Assembly: GCF_014636635.1 (NCBI RefSeq)
Contig: NZ_BMEO01000005.1
Coordinates: forward strand, 90,011-154,010
Direction of reading: 5' to 3'
Origin: Marinicella pacifica
GTDB taxonomy: Bacteria; Pseudomonadota; Gammaproteobacteria; Xanthomonadales; Marinicellaceae
Length of the DNA: 64,000 bases
The translations under genes were made by a program, and so were the position numbers. Under the pieces are notes generated by a model. It had not been told where the DNA came from. It saw only the letters and a program-made list of their open reading frames with translations, and did no database searches. This document shows, in pieces, positions 46,844 to 56,057 of the stretch; within the stretch, counting starts at the first letter, position 1, and each line of letters opens with the position of its first letter.

Positions 46844-47425
46844 TAATTAGCGACATTTATCCAGCACCCTTTATAACCATCAATTTTCTTTATTAATGGT
46901 TATAAAGGGTGCTGGACTTGCCCACTAAAAGCCCGTCTGATTCAGACGGGTTTTTTTGTGGTATCACTTTTTTTGCTTTTCACTCAAACAGCGTGAATGC
47001 CATATAACTCATGTTGCTCAGATGATAAATCATGATATTTATTTGCATATCCATATGCCTTAAATGTGCAGTGACTTAAACTGATTGAACACACCCCTGC
47101 ACCCCTCTCAAGAGGGGAATGGGTTTGTTCGCTATTTCTTCAACACACACAAAGTTAGAAAGGACTGTCTCCCCTCTTGAGAGGGGATTAAGGGGTGTGT
47201 TCAGCAAGTTCAACGAGAATTGAACTTTAAATTCATATTTTCCTCGTTTAAAAAATGAAGAAAGAAAATTTATCCAGCACCCTTTATGAACATTAAATAT
47301 CTGAATTGATGATTAGCAAGGGTTTGTAATGAAGTATTGAAAGATATTTATTGGGTGCTGGGAAATAATTAACCCCGTTTAGATTCTCGCACGTATATAG
47401 GGGTACTTAACAATTGAGAATCGCT
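46844..47425. repeat. Cluster of inverted-repeat elements and a terminator
   Basis: 582 bases without a gene. A perfect 21-bp inverted repeat has arms 46860-46880 and 46896-46916, starting TCCAGCACCC. The terminator follows at 46932-46957. A large palindrome at 47086-47203 contains CCCCTCTCAAGAGGGG in its left arm and CCCCTCTTGAGAGGGG in its right. A second, longer CCAGCACCC element runs from 47268 to 47369. They look like unrelated non-autonomous elements gathered in one gap. Confidence 0.75.
46932..46957 (+). terminator. Intrinsic terminator of the ahpCD operon
   Basis: CCCGTCTG-att-CAGACGGG (46932-46950) followed by seven T. It is the clearest terminator in the window. Confidence 0.93.
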
Positions 47426-49102
47426 ATGAAACACCTTTTAATCATTTTATTTTTTGCATTACTAACCGCCTGTGCGGGGCAGAAACAAACAGAACCTGAC
47501 CCAAAGGTCAAATCACCGAAACCGGATATCAACCAACCGGTTGTGGCTGAGGAAAAAGAACAGGCATCTCAGGACAGTTTCTACGAACAAGGTAAAATTA
47601 CGGTGACCGGCTCTCGCATCAGTCGAACATCGAATTTGGCTACCGATTCCATCGGTATGCCCATGCCCTCACCGCGGCCTATGCCGCCGCAGGACCGGGA
47701 AAATTATCATCAGTTTGATGATATGAGTGTGCAATCGGTGTTGAAGCAACCGGTTTCAACCTTTTCTATTGATGTCGATACCGGCAGTTATGCCAATATG
47801 CGCCGCTTTTTAAACAGCGGGCAATTGCCACGTAAAGACGCGGTGCGCACCGAGGAGCTGATTAATTATTTCAGTTATAACTATGATGCACCCGATAATC
47901 TCGACACACCTTTTGCCTCGCATATTGAGCTGGCACCTTCGCCGTGGAATAAAGAGGCGCATTTATTGCATATTGGCTTAAAAGGTTATGAAGTGCCCAC
48001 AAAAAACCGCCCGGCGGCCAACTTGGTGTTTTTACTGGATGTTTCGGGTTCGATGAACAGCCCCGATAAAATCGGCCTGTTAAAATCCGCTTTAAAACTC
48101 TTATCGCGTCAGTTAAATTCAGATGACCGCGTGTCGATTGCCGTGTATGCCGGTGCCGCGGGTACTGTCCTTGAGCCCACACCGGGCAATAACCAGGCCA
48201 AAATTGCCGCCGCTTTAGATCAATTGTCTGCCGGAGGCTCCACCCATGGCTCTGCCGGTATTCATCTGGCTTATCAACTGGCCGAGCAAAGTTTCATTAA
48301 AGAAGGTATTAATCGCATTTTGCTGGCCACTGATGGTGACTTTAATGTCGGCACCACCAATTTCGAAGCCCTGAAAGAACTGGTGGAGAAAAAACGCCAA
48401 CAAGGCGTTTCCTTAACCACTTTGGGTTTTGGTACCGGTAATTACAATGACCATCTGATGGAGCAATTGGCCGATGTCGGTAATGGTAATTATGCCTACA
48501 TCGACACCATTAAAGAAGCCAATAAGGTGCTGGTGGAACAAATGAACGGCACCCTGCTGACCATCGCCAAAGACGTTAAAATTCAAATTGAATTCAATCC
48601 CGACACCGTTTCTGAATACCGTTTAATCGGTTATGAAAACCGCCAGTTAAATGAAGAAGATTTTGACAACGATAAAGTCGATGCCGGTGACATTGGTGCC
48701 GGCCATACCGTAACAGCCATTTATGAAATTGTTCTGACCGGCAATAAAGGCTGGTTACCTGAGTCGCGCTATCAACAAACGGATGATTCAAAGCAACATG
48801 GCAAAGAATTGGCCTTTTTGAAAATCCGTTATAAAAAGCCCGATAGTGACAGCAGTCAGTTACTCACCTGGCCAATTGAGAAAAAGCAAATTAAAGACTT
48901 ATCGCAGGTCAGTAATGCTTTTGGCTTTTCGGCTGCTGTGGCCGCCTTTGGTCAACAATTGCGCGGCGGTACCTACCTTAAAGACTTCGGTTATGATGAT
49001 GTGCGTAATTTAGCCAATCAGCACAAAGGTAACGATGCTTTCGGTTACCGCGGTGAATTTGTGCAGCTGGTGTCCCTGGCACAATCGCTGTCGAAGCAAT
49101 AA
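47426..49102 (+). CDS. VWA-domain lipoprotein, YfbK-like
   Basis: 558 residues from ATG 47426. The signal ends in a lipobox (LLTACAGQ, Cys near residue 16). A linker contains GKITVTGSRISRT. A YfbK-type N-terminal block (PVSTFSIDVDTGSYANMRRF) precedes a von Willebrand A domain with intact MIDAS (LVFLLDVSGSMNSPDK, later LLATDGDFNVGT), then a DUF3520-like C-terminal part. VWA domains bind proteins through a metal ion. It is followed 39 bases on by an ECF sigma and anti-sigma pair, suggesting an envelope-stress or surface-assembly unit. Confidence 0.88.
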   Translation: MKHLLIILFFALLTACAGQKQTEPDPKVKSPKPDINQPVVAEEKEQASQDSFYEQGKITVTGSRISRTSNLATDSIGMPMPSPRPMPPQDRENYHQFDDMSVQSVLKQPVSTFSIDVDTGSYANMRRFLNSGQLPRKDAVRTEELINYFSYNYDAPDNLDTPFASHIELAPSPWNKEAHLLHIGLKGYEVPTKNRPAANLVFLLDVSGSMNSPDKIGLLKSALKLLSRQLNSDDRVSIAVYAGAAGTVLEPTPGNNQAKIAAALDQLSAGGSTHGSAGIHLAYQLAEQSFIKEGINRILLATDGDFNVGTTNFEALKELVEKKRQQGVSLTTLGFGTGNYNDHLMEQLADVGNGNYAYIDTIKEANKVLVEQMNGTLLTIAKDVKIQIEFNPDTVSEYRLIGYENRQLNEEDFDNDKVDAGDIGAGHTVTAIYEIVLTGNKGWLPESRYQQTDDSKQHGKELAFLKIRYKKPDSDSSQLLTWPIEKKQIKDLSQVSNAFGFSAAVAAFGQQLRGGTYLKDFGYDDVRNLANQHKGNDAFGYRGEFVQLVSLAQSLSKQ

Positions 49103-49141
49103 TTTATTCGCCTGATGTTGGTTTCGTTTTACAATAACAAC

Positions 49142-49738
49142 ATGCTTAAGCGTGTTAACCGTGAAACGATAGACAACCTCAACAATGAACAACTGATGGT
49201 TCTCTACGCCAACAATAAAAACAACGCCCAGCGGGCCTTTGCCGTTCTCTATGAACGTCACAAAGGCCCGCTGTATCGCTTTGTCTTAAAATCAATCAAC
49301 AACGAGGCGCAAACAGATGAGCTATTTCAGGATCTGTGGTTTCGCATTATTCAACACAAAGACAGTTTTAATCCCAAGCAAAAATTTACCACCTGGGCCT
49401 ACACCATTGCCAGGCGGCTTTTGATTGATTTTTACCGCAAGCAAGGTAAGCGTTTTGAACAAGCCTTCGACGAAGCCATGCCGGAGCATAATGAGGAACC
49501 AACCGGGTCTTACGCATTACCCGAACAGGTTTTGCAACAAAAACGTCATGCCAGGGCGCTGCAACAAGCCGTCACTGAATTACCGCCCGAGCAACGGGAA
49601 GTCTTTCTTTTATTTCATGAAGGCGATTTAAGCCTACAACAAATCGCCGATATCACTGACCAACCCAAAGAACGCATTAAAAGCCGTTACCGGTATGCGG
49701 TGAAGAAACTCAAAAACACCTTACAGGTGCTGTTATGA
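49142..49738 (+). CDS. ECF sigma factor
   Basis: 198 residues from ATG 49142. Region 2 reads ELFQDLWFRIIQHKDSF and KFTTWAYTIARRLLIDFYRK; region 4 reads LPPEQREVFLLFHEGDLSLQ, then QIADI. It is a classic ECF of the RpoE-like class. Its last four bases overlap the next gene, the probable anti-sigma. Confidence 0.93.
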   Translation: MLKRVNRETIDNLNNEQLMVLYANNKNNAQRAFAVLYERHKGPLYRFVLKSINNEAQTDELFQDLWFRIIQHKDSFNPKQKFTTWAYTIARRLLIDFYRKQGKRFEQAFDEAMPEHNEEPTGSYALPEQVLQQKRHARALQQAVTELPPEQREVFLLFHEGDLSLQQIADITDQPKERIKSRYRYAVKKLKNTLQVLL

Positions 49739-50484
49739 CCCACAAAGATTCGAATATTGATCAGCTTTATCAGGAGGGTAATAAAGCCCAACCGCCCAAA
49801 GACATTGACGATGCCATCATGGCCCGTGCGCAGCAAGCGAATCAGCCGACCCGCTTAGGTCCTTTACGACCCTGGCTGGCGGCGGCTTCGATATTATTCG
49901 CCGTGCCAATCTTATGGTTGATGCTCGGACAACCCGAACTGCAACAAGCCAGACAGGAATCATTACAGCCCGTGCCCGTTCCAAGTGTTCCCCTATCTAT
50001 GGACAGCGCAAAACCGGATACTGAAGCCAAACCCACACCATCCGCAGAGACGGATGACCCGCAAGACAGCGAAGCAGATCAAAGTAAAATAACCGCCTCC
50101 GGCGCCCGCATCAGATACCAAGACCCTGAATCAGAAACAGCTGGTTTAAATGCACCGGCTCCGGCAGAAAAAAGAAACGCCACAGCCGAACAAGAAGCTG
50201 TTGAAGATAATTTGATGGATTCAACACCCGCATCCTACTTATCACTTAACTCAGAAAAACAAAAGACATCAGAATCGATGGAGGATTTAATCGAACAGTT
50301 AAAACCGGACAAGCTCACTGAAACCGAACTGGCTTTGTGGCAAAGTTTAGAACAACAAGTCAAAAATCAGCAATGGTCTGAAGCCCGACAAACCCTCAAG
50401 CAATTAAAGCAACAACACCCGTCTCTTGATATAAGCCGATTAGAAGACCGCTTAGAATACTTATTATCCGAATTCAGGCCTTAA
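49735..50484 (+). CDS. Probable membrane anti-sigma factor
   Basis: 249 residues. A short N-terminal cytoplasmic part (DSNIDQLYQEGNKAQPPKDI) leads to one membrane segment (about 43-62, WLAAASILFAVPILWLML), followed by a periplasmic Pro- and Glu-rich stretch and a C-terminal helical part. Sequence identity to anti-sigma families is not obvious, but position directly after the sigma with an ATGA overlap, and the topology, support this. It shares a SKITASGARI motif with the VWA lipoprotein upstream. Confidence 0.75.
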   Translation: MTHKDSNIDQLYQEGNKAQPPKDIDDAIMARAQQANQPTRLGPLRPWLAAASILFAVPILWLMLGQPELQQARQESLQPVPVPSVPLSMDSAKPDTEAKPTPSAETDDPQDSEADQSKITASGARIRYQDPESETAGLNAPAPAEKRNATAEQEAVEDNLMDSTPASYLSLNSEKQKTSESMEDLIEQLKPDKLTETELALWQSLEQQVKNQQWSEARQTLKQLKQQHPSLDISRLEDRLEYLLSEFRP

Positions 50485-50672
50485 AAGTATGCCTTTACAC
50501 GGATAAATAGCCTAAAGAGTGCCAATTTTTTTAACTTTTCATGTCAAGTTCACAATTTAATGTCTTTTCTCAACTTTTTTAGCAGTCAATTCACAGCTTC
50601 CGTTGATTTTTATGTGACCTTCATCACGTTTTACAGTAAAGTAACCTCACGCACCAAAACCCCGAGATTTTT

Positions 50673-51977
50673 ATGAAAAAATATTCTTGCCTGTCAATCG
50701 TCACTGCATTAGGTTTTAGTTCATTGGCAATTGCCGGTGACCCGCTGAATTGCTCACCCAATGCCTCAACATCATTTCAGGATTATTTAAACAGGGCCTA
50801 CACCGTTTCCAATGACAACTTAGGTAATATGACTTTAACCAGTCAATGTACTAACTTAACAGATCAACAGGTATTAGGAAATCTATCGGCCTGTGGTGCT
50901 GTTATGAATCCGATAAATGGTCTGGGCTTAAACCCGATGGATCAATTGCTCTATGGTTTAATGCCCACAGACAGTCGCGGTATAGGTACTCATTTGGAGA
51001 TGACCTTTCCATTCCCGGCACCCGGTAAACCCGGTGATATTATGAAAGCCGATCCGGTGGATGTATATCGCATTGGTAACGATGGTGGCTATGAGAACAT
51101 TGGTACCATTCAACCGCCGGCCGAAACATCCACTTCCGGAGACATTGAACAAGTGGTGCCGATTGTCCATTCGGCGGCCACCTTTAATGAAGCCGGTGAT
51201 TATTTTGTTCTCGCCTATCGCACCAATTATGAATCTTCAGCCAATGTGATGGCCGGCACCGGTGAAGTGGATTATCAGGCACCACAAATCGTGATTGGTC
51301 AGGTCAGCCATGCTGATTTAACAGCGGCCGCCGGCGGTAATATAGCAACAGTCTGGAGTGACGTGGATGACAGTTCTGACCCGGTTTGTGCTGCTGTTGT
51401 GAATGAGTTCCGCAACCAAACCAATGCGTTCTCAGCCTGTGTGGTGAACGATTATATTGCCAACGGCAATCACGATCAGGCAGTGGATAATTGCCTGGCT
51501 TCCAGCGGTATTATGAATAAAGGTATCCACGATTTTGCGGTTAGCCCTGTTAATAATCATTTTTATGCCTATGATTCGCAGACTTATCCAGACCGGGATG
51601 TGTTAATTGATGTGGACCCAACCACCATGACTGCGGCTTGCACTGAATTTTCCGATGTCGGTAACAACACCGGTCGCCTCACCAGCCTCATGTTCTCCCA
51701 ACAAAATAAACTGGTGGCCTTATTCGCCGATGAGAGTAATGGCATCTGGATTGATGTTACTGCAGGTGGCACCTATGGCGACTTTAATCTGATTGCCCAA
51801 CCGGTGACACCGTTTCCCCATGGCGATGGTAGCAGCTTACCCTTTAACATCATCAATAAATCACTGAAAGGTGCCACCCTGACAGACCTGATTTTCAAAA
51901 ACGGCTTTGAAGATTTCATATTTGCCAACGGCTTTGAAAGCGATGGTCCACCACCTCCAATTTGTCCGGCTTTCTAA
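50673..51977 (+). CDS. Secreted protein of unknown function with doubled GF tail
   Basis: 434 residues. A signal peptide (about 1-21, ending ...LAIAG) is followed by a body of uncertain fold with a repeated pattern of aromatic and small residues. The end reads LIFKNGFEDFIFANGFES, two copies in a row of the motif found singly at the end of the beta-helix protein at 33310, then a short Pro-rich cap. I do not recognise the family. The tail may be a sorting signal (inference). Confidence 0.6.
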   Translation: MKKYSCLSIVTALGFSSLAIAGDPLNCSPNASTSFQDYLNRAYTVSNDNLGNMTLTSQCTNLTDQQVLGNLSACGAVMNPINGLGLNPMDQLLYGLMPTDSRGIGTHLEMTFPFPAPGKPGDIMKADPVDVYRIGNDGGYENIGTIQPPAETSTSGDIEQVVPIVHSAATFNEAGDYFVLAYRTNYESSANVMAGTGEVDYQAPQIVIGQVSHADLTAAAGGNIATVWSDVDDSSDPVCAAVVNEFRNQTNAFSACVVNDYIANGNHDQAVDNCLASSGIMNKGIHDFAVSPVNNHFYAYDSQTYPDRDVLIDVDPTTMTAACTEFSDVGNNTGRLTSLMFSQQNKLVALFADESNGIWIDVTAGGTYGDFNLIAQPVTPFPHGDGSSLPFNIINKSLKGATLTDLIFKNGFEDFIFANGFESDGPPPPICPAF

Positions 51978-52068
51978 ATAAATTACGATTGAGCGACCTG
52001 ATTGACAAGGTCGCTTAATGCCTCGATGAAGCCCATCATGTTTTTTTCATACGGCCTTTATTTTTTGC

Positions 52069-52144
52069 TATAATTATTAACGTGTGTTCCGATATGAACT
52101 GAAAACAGTTCACGGGGTCAGGCTAATAATTGCCTGAAAGGAGG
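52069..52144 (+). promoter_or_regulatory. Promoter and structured leader of the CPA antiporter gene
   Basis: A perfect TATAAT at 52069-52074 (weak -35 TTCATA, 17 bases above) precedes two hairpins: TGAACTG-aaaa-CAGTTCA (52095-52112) and TCAGGC/GCCTGA around TAATAATT (52118-52137). A strong Shine-Dalgarno GGAGG follows at 52140-52144. The second hairpin ends almost against this site and could hide or expose it. Confidence 0.6.
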
Positions 52145-52151
52145 AAAAACC

Positions 52152-52289
52152 ATGACTTATTTCATCACGCCTGTGATGCATGTTTTCGTAACGGTTACGT
52201 TGAACCGAATGGTTTTTACGGGCTTTACATTCTGCCACTTCACCGTTACCGCCGCTTCAATCAAACCAATCGGGAAAACCGATGAATAA
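52152..52289 (+). CDS. Small ORF in the leader, overlapping the antiporter start
   Basis: 45 codons, beginning seven bases after GGAGG, the strongest ribosome binding site near the antiporter. It encodes a peptide starting MTYFITPVMHVFVTV. Its stop TAA (52287-52289) overlaps the antiporter ATG at 52282 by eight bases, the arrangement of translational coupling by a leader peptide. No family is recognised. Confidence 0.5.
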   Translation: MTYFITPVMHVFVTVTLNRMVFTGFTFCHFTVTAASIKPIGKTDE

Positions 52290-53592
52290 TGCCCATCCCA
52301 TTGGTTTTATCAGCTTATTATTGCTTATTTTACTTATCACCGTTGCCGTGTCGGGCTGGCTGAAACGCCGTTGGCAGCTGTCGTTGAACGCTGGATTTGT
52401 CCTGGTTGGCTTTATAGTTATAAACATTCTTGGATTGATAAAGCCGGTTCCTGACTTACAAAGCGGTGATTTACAGTTGATTGTCACCTACATTTTATTA
52501 CCCATTCTTTTGGCTGATGGCATATATCGTTTTCGTATTCATGATTTACGCTATCAACGCCTAAAGCCGATGCTACTGTTACCGGCATTATTTTTTATAG
52601 CCTGGCTATTGACCTGGTTGTTTTTTCTGTGGGTATTAAAAGACCGAACCGAAGCCACTCTTTTAACCGCTTTATCGGCTTCTTTTTTGATTTATATTGT
52701 TGATATCCTGCCACCCGATAAAATATTGACTTTACTCAACACCCTGGATAAATCTAACACTGACAAAACACGCCATACATCCATGATTCAGGTGAATGCG
52801 CTAATAAGCGGTGTACCGGCATTGGTTATTTTCCTTGGCATGGCTCAATTATTAGAGTTAAGTACGCAACCAAATTTTCCTTTTCCAAGCCTTACCTGGT
52901 ATTGGCTCTTTTGGATTTGGAGTGTATTGGGTGGTGTGCTCTTTGGATTTATTTGGGGTGTTATTGGTGGTCTGATAGCCGCCAATATTAATAATTATCG
53001 GCTCAATTTAACCTTACTCAGCGTTATCATCTGGCTGTCTTACCTCAGCAGTCTGTATTATTTTGGGGTGTCAGGTATCATGGCTTTATTAACCACAACC
53101 TTAATTATGAGCAAAGCCCATGCCCAGTTTCTGACCCCCCGGGAAATAAAATACATTCGGGCTTTATTCCGAAACATGCGGTTTATTGCCGGCGTGATTA
53201 TTTTGGGTTTGCTGATCAACAAACTGCACTTCAGCTTATTTTTGAATCATGGTTTCATCATGTTAATGGCCGTACTGATTTTCCTTCTATCCCGGATTAT
53301 CAGCTTGTATGGATTCATGCCTCTGCTCTGGCAATTTTTTCATCTGCCAGCCCATATTATCAGGCAACACACCCTGTTTATCAGTACATCTCACAGTGGT
53401 CTGATCGTACTGGCCGTCTGGCTATTACCTGAAACCACACCCTCCAAAGACAGCTTTGAAGCCATGGCAATCGCTTTGATATTGGTCAGCTTATTTATAC
53501 AGCGGCCTCATTTAGATTGGTTATTTCAACAGTTTGAACCAAAAAAACCCATCCGTGGCATTAATCTGATCAAAAGCCGATTTAATCAATAA
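52282..53592 (+). CDS. CPA-type cation/proton antiporter-like membrane protein
   Basis: 436 residues with about twelve hydrophobic segments, no large soluble domain, and a short basic C-terminus. LADGIYRFRIHDLRYQRLKP near 80-100 resembles the conserved loop of Na+/H+ exchangers. Substrate and direction are not resolvable. The start ATG at 52282 lacks a strong ribosome binding site of its own and likely depends on the upstream small ORF. Convergent with the next gene (7-base overlap). Confidence 0.75.
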   Translation: MNNAHPIGFISLLLLILLITVAVSGWLKRRWQLSLNAGFVLVGFIVINILGLIKPVPDLQSGDLQLIVTYILLPILLADGIYRFRIHDLRYQRLKPMLLLPALFFIAWLLTWLFFLWVLKDRTEATLLTALSASFLIYIVDILPPDKILTLLNTLDKSNTDKTRHTSMIQVNALISGVPALVIFLGMAQLLELSTQPNFPFPSLTWYWLFWIWSVLGGVLFGFIWGVIGGLIAANINNYRLNLTLLSVIIWLSYLSSLYYFGVSGIMALLTTTLIMSKAHAQFLTPREIKYIRALFRNMRFIAGVIILGLLINKLHFSLFLNHGFIMLMAVLIFLLSRIISLYGFMPLLWQFFHLPAHIIRQHTLFISTSHSGLIVLAVWLLPETTPSKDSFEAMAIALILVSLFIQRPHLDWLFQQFEPKKPIRGINLIKSRFNQ

Positions 53593-54215
53593 TAGCGATT
53601 ATTCATGCGTTCCAGTCCATCTAAATCATATTGCGCACGGTATAAATCTTCATCTAAACGGTCACGCCGAATTCTTAAGGTTTCGCTGTGTTCCTTATTG
53701 CGTTCTAACTGACTAATCAGTTCGGCCCGCTCAGTAGCGGATAAATTGTCATTCAGCAACTCGCTGCGAATGGCCTGCCATTCGTCTTCCAGCGCCACAA
53801 TCTCTGCACTGATTTGATCGATATCCCGCTGCAAATCAGACACCAGAGTGCGTTGTTGATACAATTTTTGTCCCTGCTCATAGGCTTGTAAAAATTGATC
53901 GGCTGGTCGGCCCTCACAAACCCCGTGATAAGTTCGATTATTCAAACCCTCCTCATAGCCCTTTTGAGCCGTACAATAACGCTTTAAACCCGCTTGGTGA
54001 CCCGACTGCCATTCATCGAAATTGGCACGAACACCATGCTTTGAACACGCCTTGCGATGTTTTTCCACATAGCTGTGCGGCTGACCTTTTACACCGTCAC
54101 TGTAGCCTATCTCATACCAATCCGCTGTATAACACTCATCCTCATTTAAGGTGGCGCAACCCACCACGAAAACTGTCAGTAAAAGTATCAGTAAAAATTT
54201 CATGATAAAATCCAT
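53586..54215 (-). CDS. DUF2799-type lipoprotein
   Basis: 209 residues from ATG 54215 (with AGAGG upstream); an earlier ATG at 54278 is less likely. A lipobox (VVGCA) follows the signal. The body has the DUF2799 pattern of WYEIGYSDGVKGQPHSYVEK and repeated Cys, Gly and Tyr, then a coiled coil over the last 90 residues (DIDQISAEIVALEDEWQAI). Function unknown; E. coli relatives are uncharacterised. Confidence 0.8.
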   Translation of the reverse strand: MDFIMKFLLILLLTVFVVGCATLNEDECYTADWYEIGYSDGVKGQPHSYVEKHRKACSKHGVRANFDEWQSGHQAGLKRYCTAQKGYEEGLNNRTYHGVCEGRPADQFLQAYEQGQKLYQQRTLVSDLQRDIDQISAEIVALEDEWQAIRSELLNDNLSATERAELISQLERNKEHSETLRIRRDRLDEDLYRAQYDLDGLERMNNRYY

Positions 54216-54297
54216 ATTGGCCTCTTTTGGTAATCTTTGGGCATTGTAGCATGACATTGGCGCCATATTTGAGCACACTGATTTTGAGATTAAAAAA

Positions 54298-54705
54298 TCA
54301 GGATTGATTACGCTGATTCATGGCAAAAACCAACCACGGCATCAGCATAAATAGCATTAAAGACAACACATACACACCACCGGATACCACATCACGGCTT
54401 TCAACATAAGCTGAAAATGTCAAGCCTCGTAACCCCAAAACCACTGTCAACTCAAAACCAAGCATTAGAATTAACGCCAATAAACCAACCAACAGAAAAT
54501 GACTACCACGTCTTTTTTTAGATGGTCTCACAACACAATACAATGCCGATAACCAGTCAACAAACAATATCACCGGCATTTCCATTAACTCAGCGTTTCG
54601 CTGGCTCAGCCATTGCAACATCCATACCTCACGAACCACACCCAAGACAAAACCACACAAAAACACCCAAAAAAAGTAACTGACAGCCGGTTTTATCACA
54701 GACAT
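54298..54705 (-). CDS. Small integral membrane protein
   Basis: 135 residues from ATG 54705 (a longer reading from 54780 overlaps the previous gene). About four membrane segments, no recognised motif. It starts 14 bases after the stop of the gene at 54719, suggesting one operon of small membrane proteins. Confidence 0.6.
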   Translation of the reverse strand: MSVIKPAVSYFFWVFLCGFVLGVVREVWMLQWLSQRNAELMEMPVILFVDWLSALYCVVRPSKKRRGSHFLLVGLLALILMLGFELTVVLGLRGLTFSAYVESRDVVSGGVYVLSLMLFMLMPWLVFAMNQRNQS

Positions 54706-54718
54706 ATACACCCTATTT

Positions 54719-55174
54719 TCAACCCAGCCCCAACCGTATTCTTCTTCGATTTGACAAATAAAACAACACCGCCGCAGCACTCCAGAAACCCGAGAAAAAA
54801 ACCGTCAGAATCACCGCATCCAGAGGCCATTTAGGTCCTGAATGCCCCATATTTCCAACCAAAGCCACAGCCAATATCATAAACATCAAAAAATCCAGAA
54901 CCAACATCAACAACGTCAGCCCCAATCGTTGTTTTCGAAAGCCAATACCACCCACAAGCCCCAAACCCAACAAAGCGTTATACAACATATTGATGTCATT
55001 ATTTGATGCTCCGATTATTCCCACCGCGCCATTCGACCAGAACAGCAAAAACACACCCACCAAAAAGATCAACCACGCCAGGCGATAAAACCGATCCTCT
55101 GATTGCCGATAAGTAACCCACCGAAATAGCGCCACCAGCAGCGCCGCTAAAATAAATAATGGTAAGAAAATCAT
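54719..55174 (-). CDS. Small integral membrane protein
   Basis: 151 residues with four membrane segments and a basic C-terminus (LSNRRRIRLGLG). No motif recognised. The middle gene of three consecutive small membrane proteins on this strand. Confidence 0.6.
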   Translation of the reverse strand: MIFLPLFILAALLVALFRWVTYRQSEDRFYRLAWLIFLVGVFLLFWSNGAVGIIGASNNDINMLYNALLGLGLVGGIGFRKQRLGLTLLMLVLDFLMFMILAVALVGNMGHSGPKWPLDAVILTVFFSGFWSAAAVLFYLSNRRRIRLGLG

Positions 55175-55254
55175 TAAAACACCCTCAAAAATTATTATTT
55201 TAACTGTGATTTATGACATGATTCAGATGAATTGTGGTCTCAAAATGACTTTGA

Positions 55255-55791
55255 TTATTCGACGCCCAGTCGCCTAAATTTAGACATCATCTTTTGTAAG
55301 CCTTGGGCGCCAAACATCAGATATAAACCAATCGCCAATTCAACCACAGCAGTGAGAATCCCAATCATATATTCTGCCGTAGAACCAGGCACCAACCGAT
55401 TATTGACCTGACCCGAAGTGGTATACCAGAGCCAAACACCACTGTTAACCAAATTCGGAATCGCTTGCGCAACGATAATAACACCAGCGACCACCAAAGC
55501 CGACATAACCAGTCTCTCAGCAGGCAAGCTGTCCGACTTTGAATGATTAACTTCGCCCGGAATTAGCCATTGAGCCAGCTTTACCGGAAATATTATCATC
55601 AAAATGGTCACCAAAATATACACAGAAGACCATGTCAGTTGTGCGATATCGTACATCGCACCACCATCAACCAAAATAGCTTCCAAATGCATCGTCGCCA
55701 ACCCGTAAAAGCCAATCTGCATCACCGCAAGAAACAGCCAATACACACCAACAACCCGTATCGCTAAAGCAAATAACTGAATTATGCTCAT
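55255..55791 (-). CDS. Small integral membrane protein
   Basis: 178 residues with four membrane segments, a periplasmic loop around SGQVNNRLVPGSTAEYM, and a C-terminal GLQKMMSKFRRLGVE. No family recognised. The first gene of the three-gene membrane set (80-base gap to the next). Confidence 0.6.
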   Translation of the reverse strand: MSIIQLFALAIRVVGVYWLFLAVMQIGFYGLATMHLEAILVDGGAMYDIAQLTWSSVYILVTILMIIFPVKLAQWLIPGEVNHSKSDSLPAERLVMSALVVAGVIIVAQAIPNLVNSGVWLWYTTSGQVNNRLVPGSTAEYMIGILTAVVELAIGLYLMFGAQGLQKMMSKFRRLGVE

Positions 55792-56057
55792 AAAAAACCT
55801 CCCGTTTGACTTATTTTTATCAATAGATTATACACAGTTGTGAAAATCTACCCAATCCACGAATTGGGTCGTCCTTGGGCTCCGACTCGAGGACCCAATT
55901 TGTGCAGCAAACAAAAACTGGTTTATTCGCGGGGCAAAAAATTGGAATTTTTATTGACCTCAAGCTGGAGCATGGAACCGCTTATCTCAAATCAAAACCG
56001 AAAAATTAAAATTGAGCAATTAATCTGTGATGGATAATTAATTAAGGACTAAGCAAA
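55792..56057. other. Intergenic stretch with competing hairpins
   Basis: ACCCAAT (55850-55856) pairs with ATTGGGT (55863-55869). The latter can also pair with GACCCAAT at 55892-55899, so two structures exclude each other. No T-run follows and no ORF is convincing. The tRNA gene lies directly after, on the other side. Confidence 0.4.
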
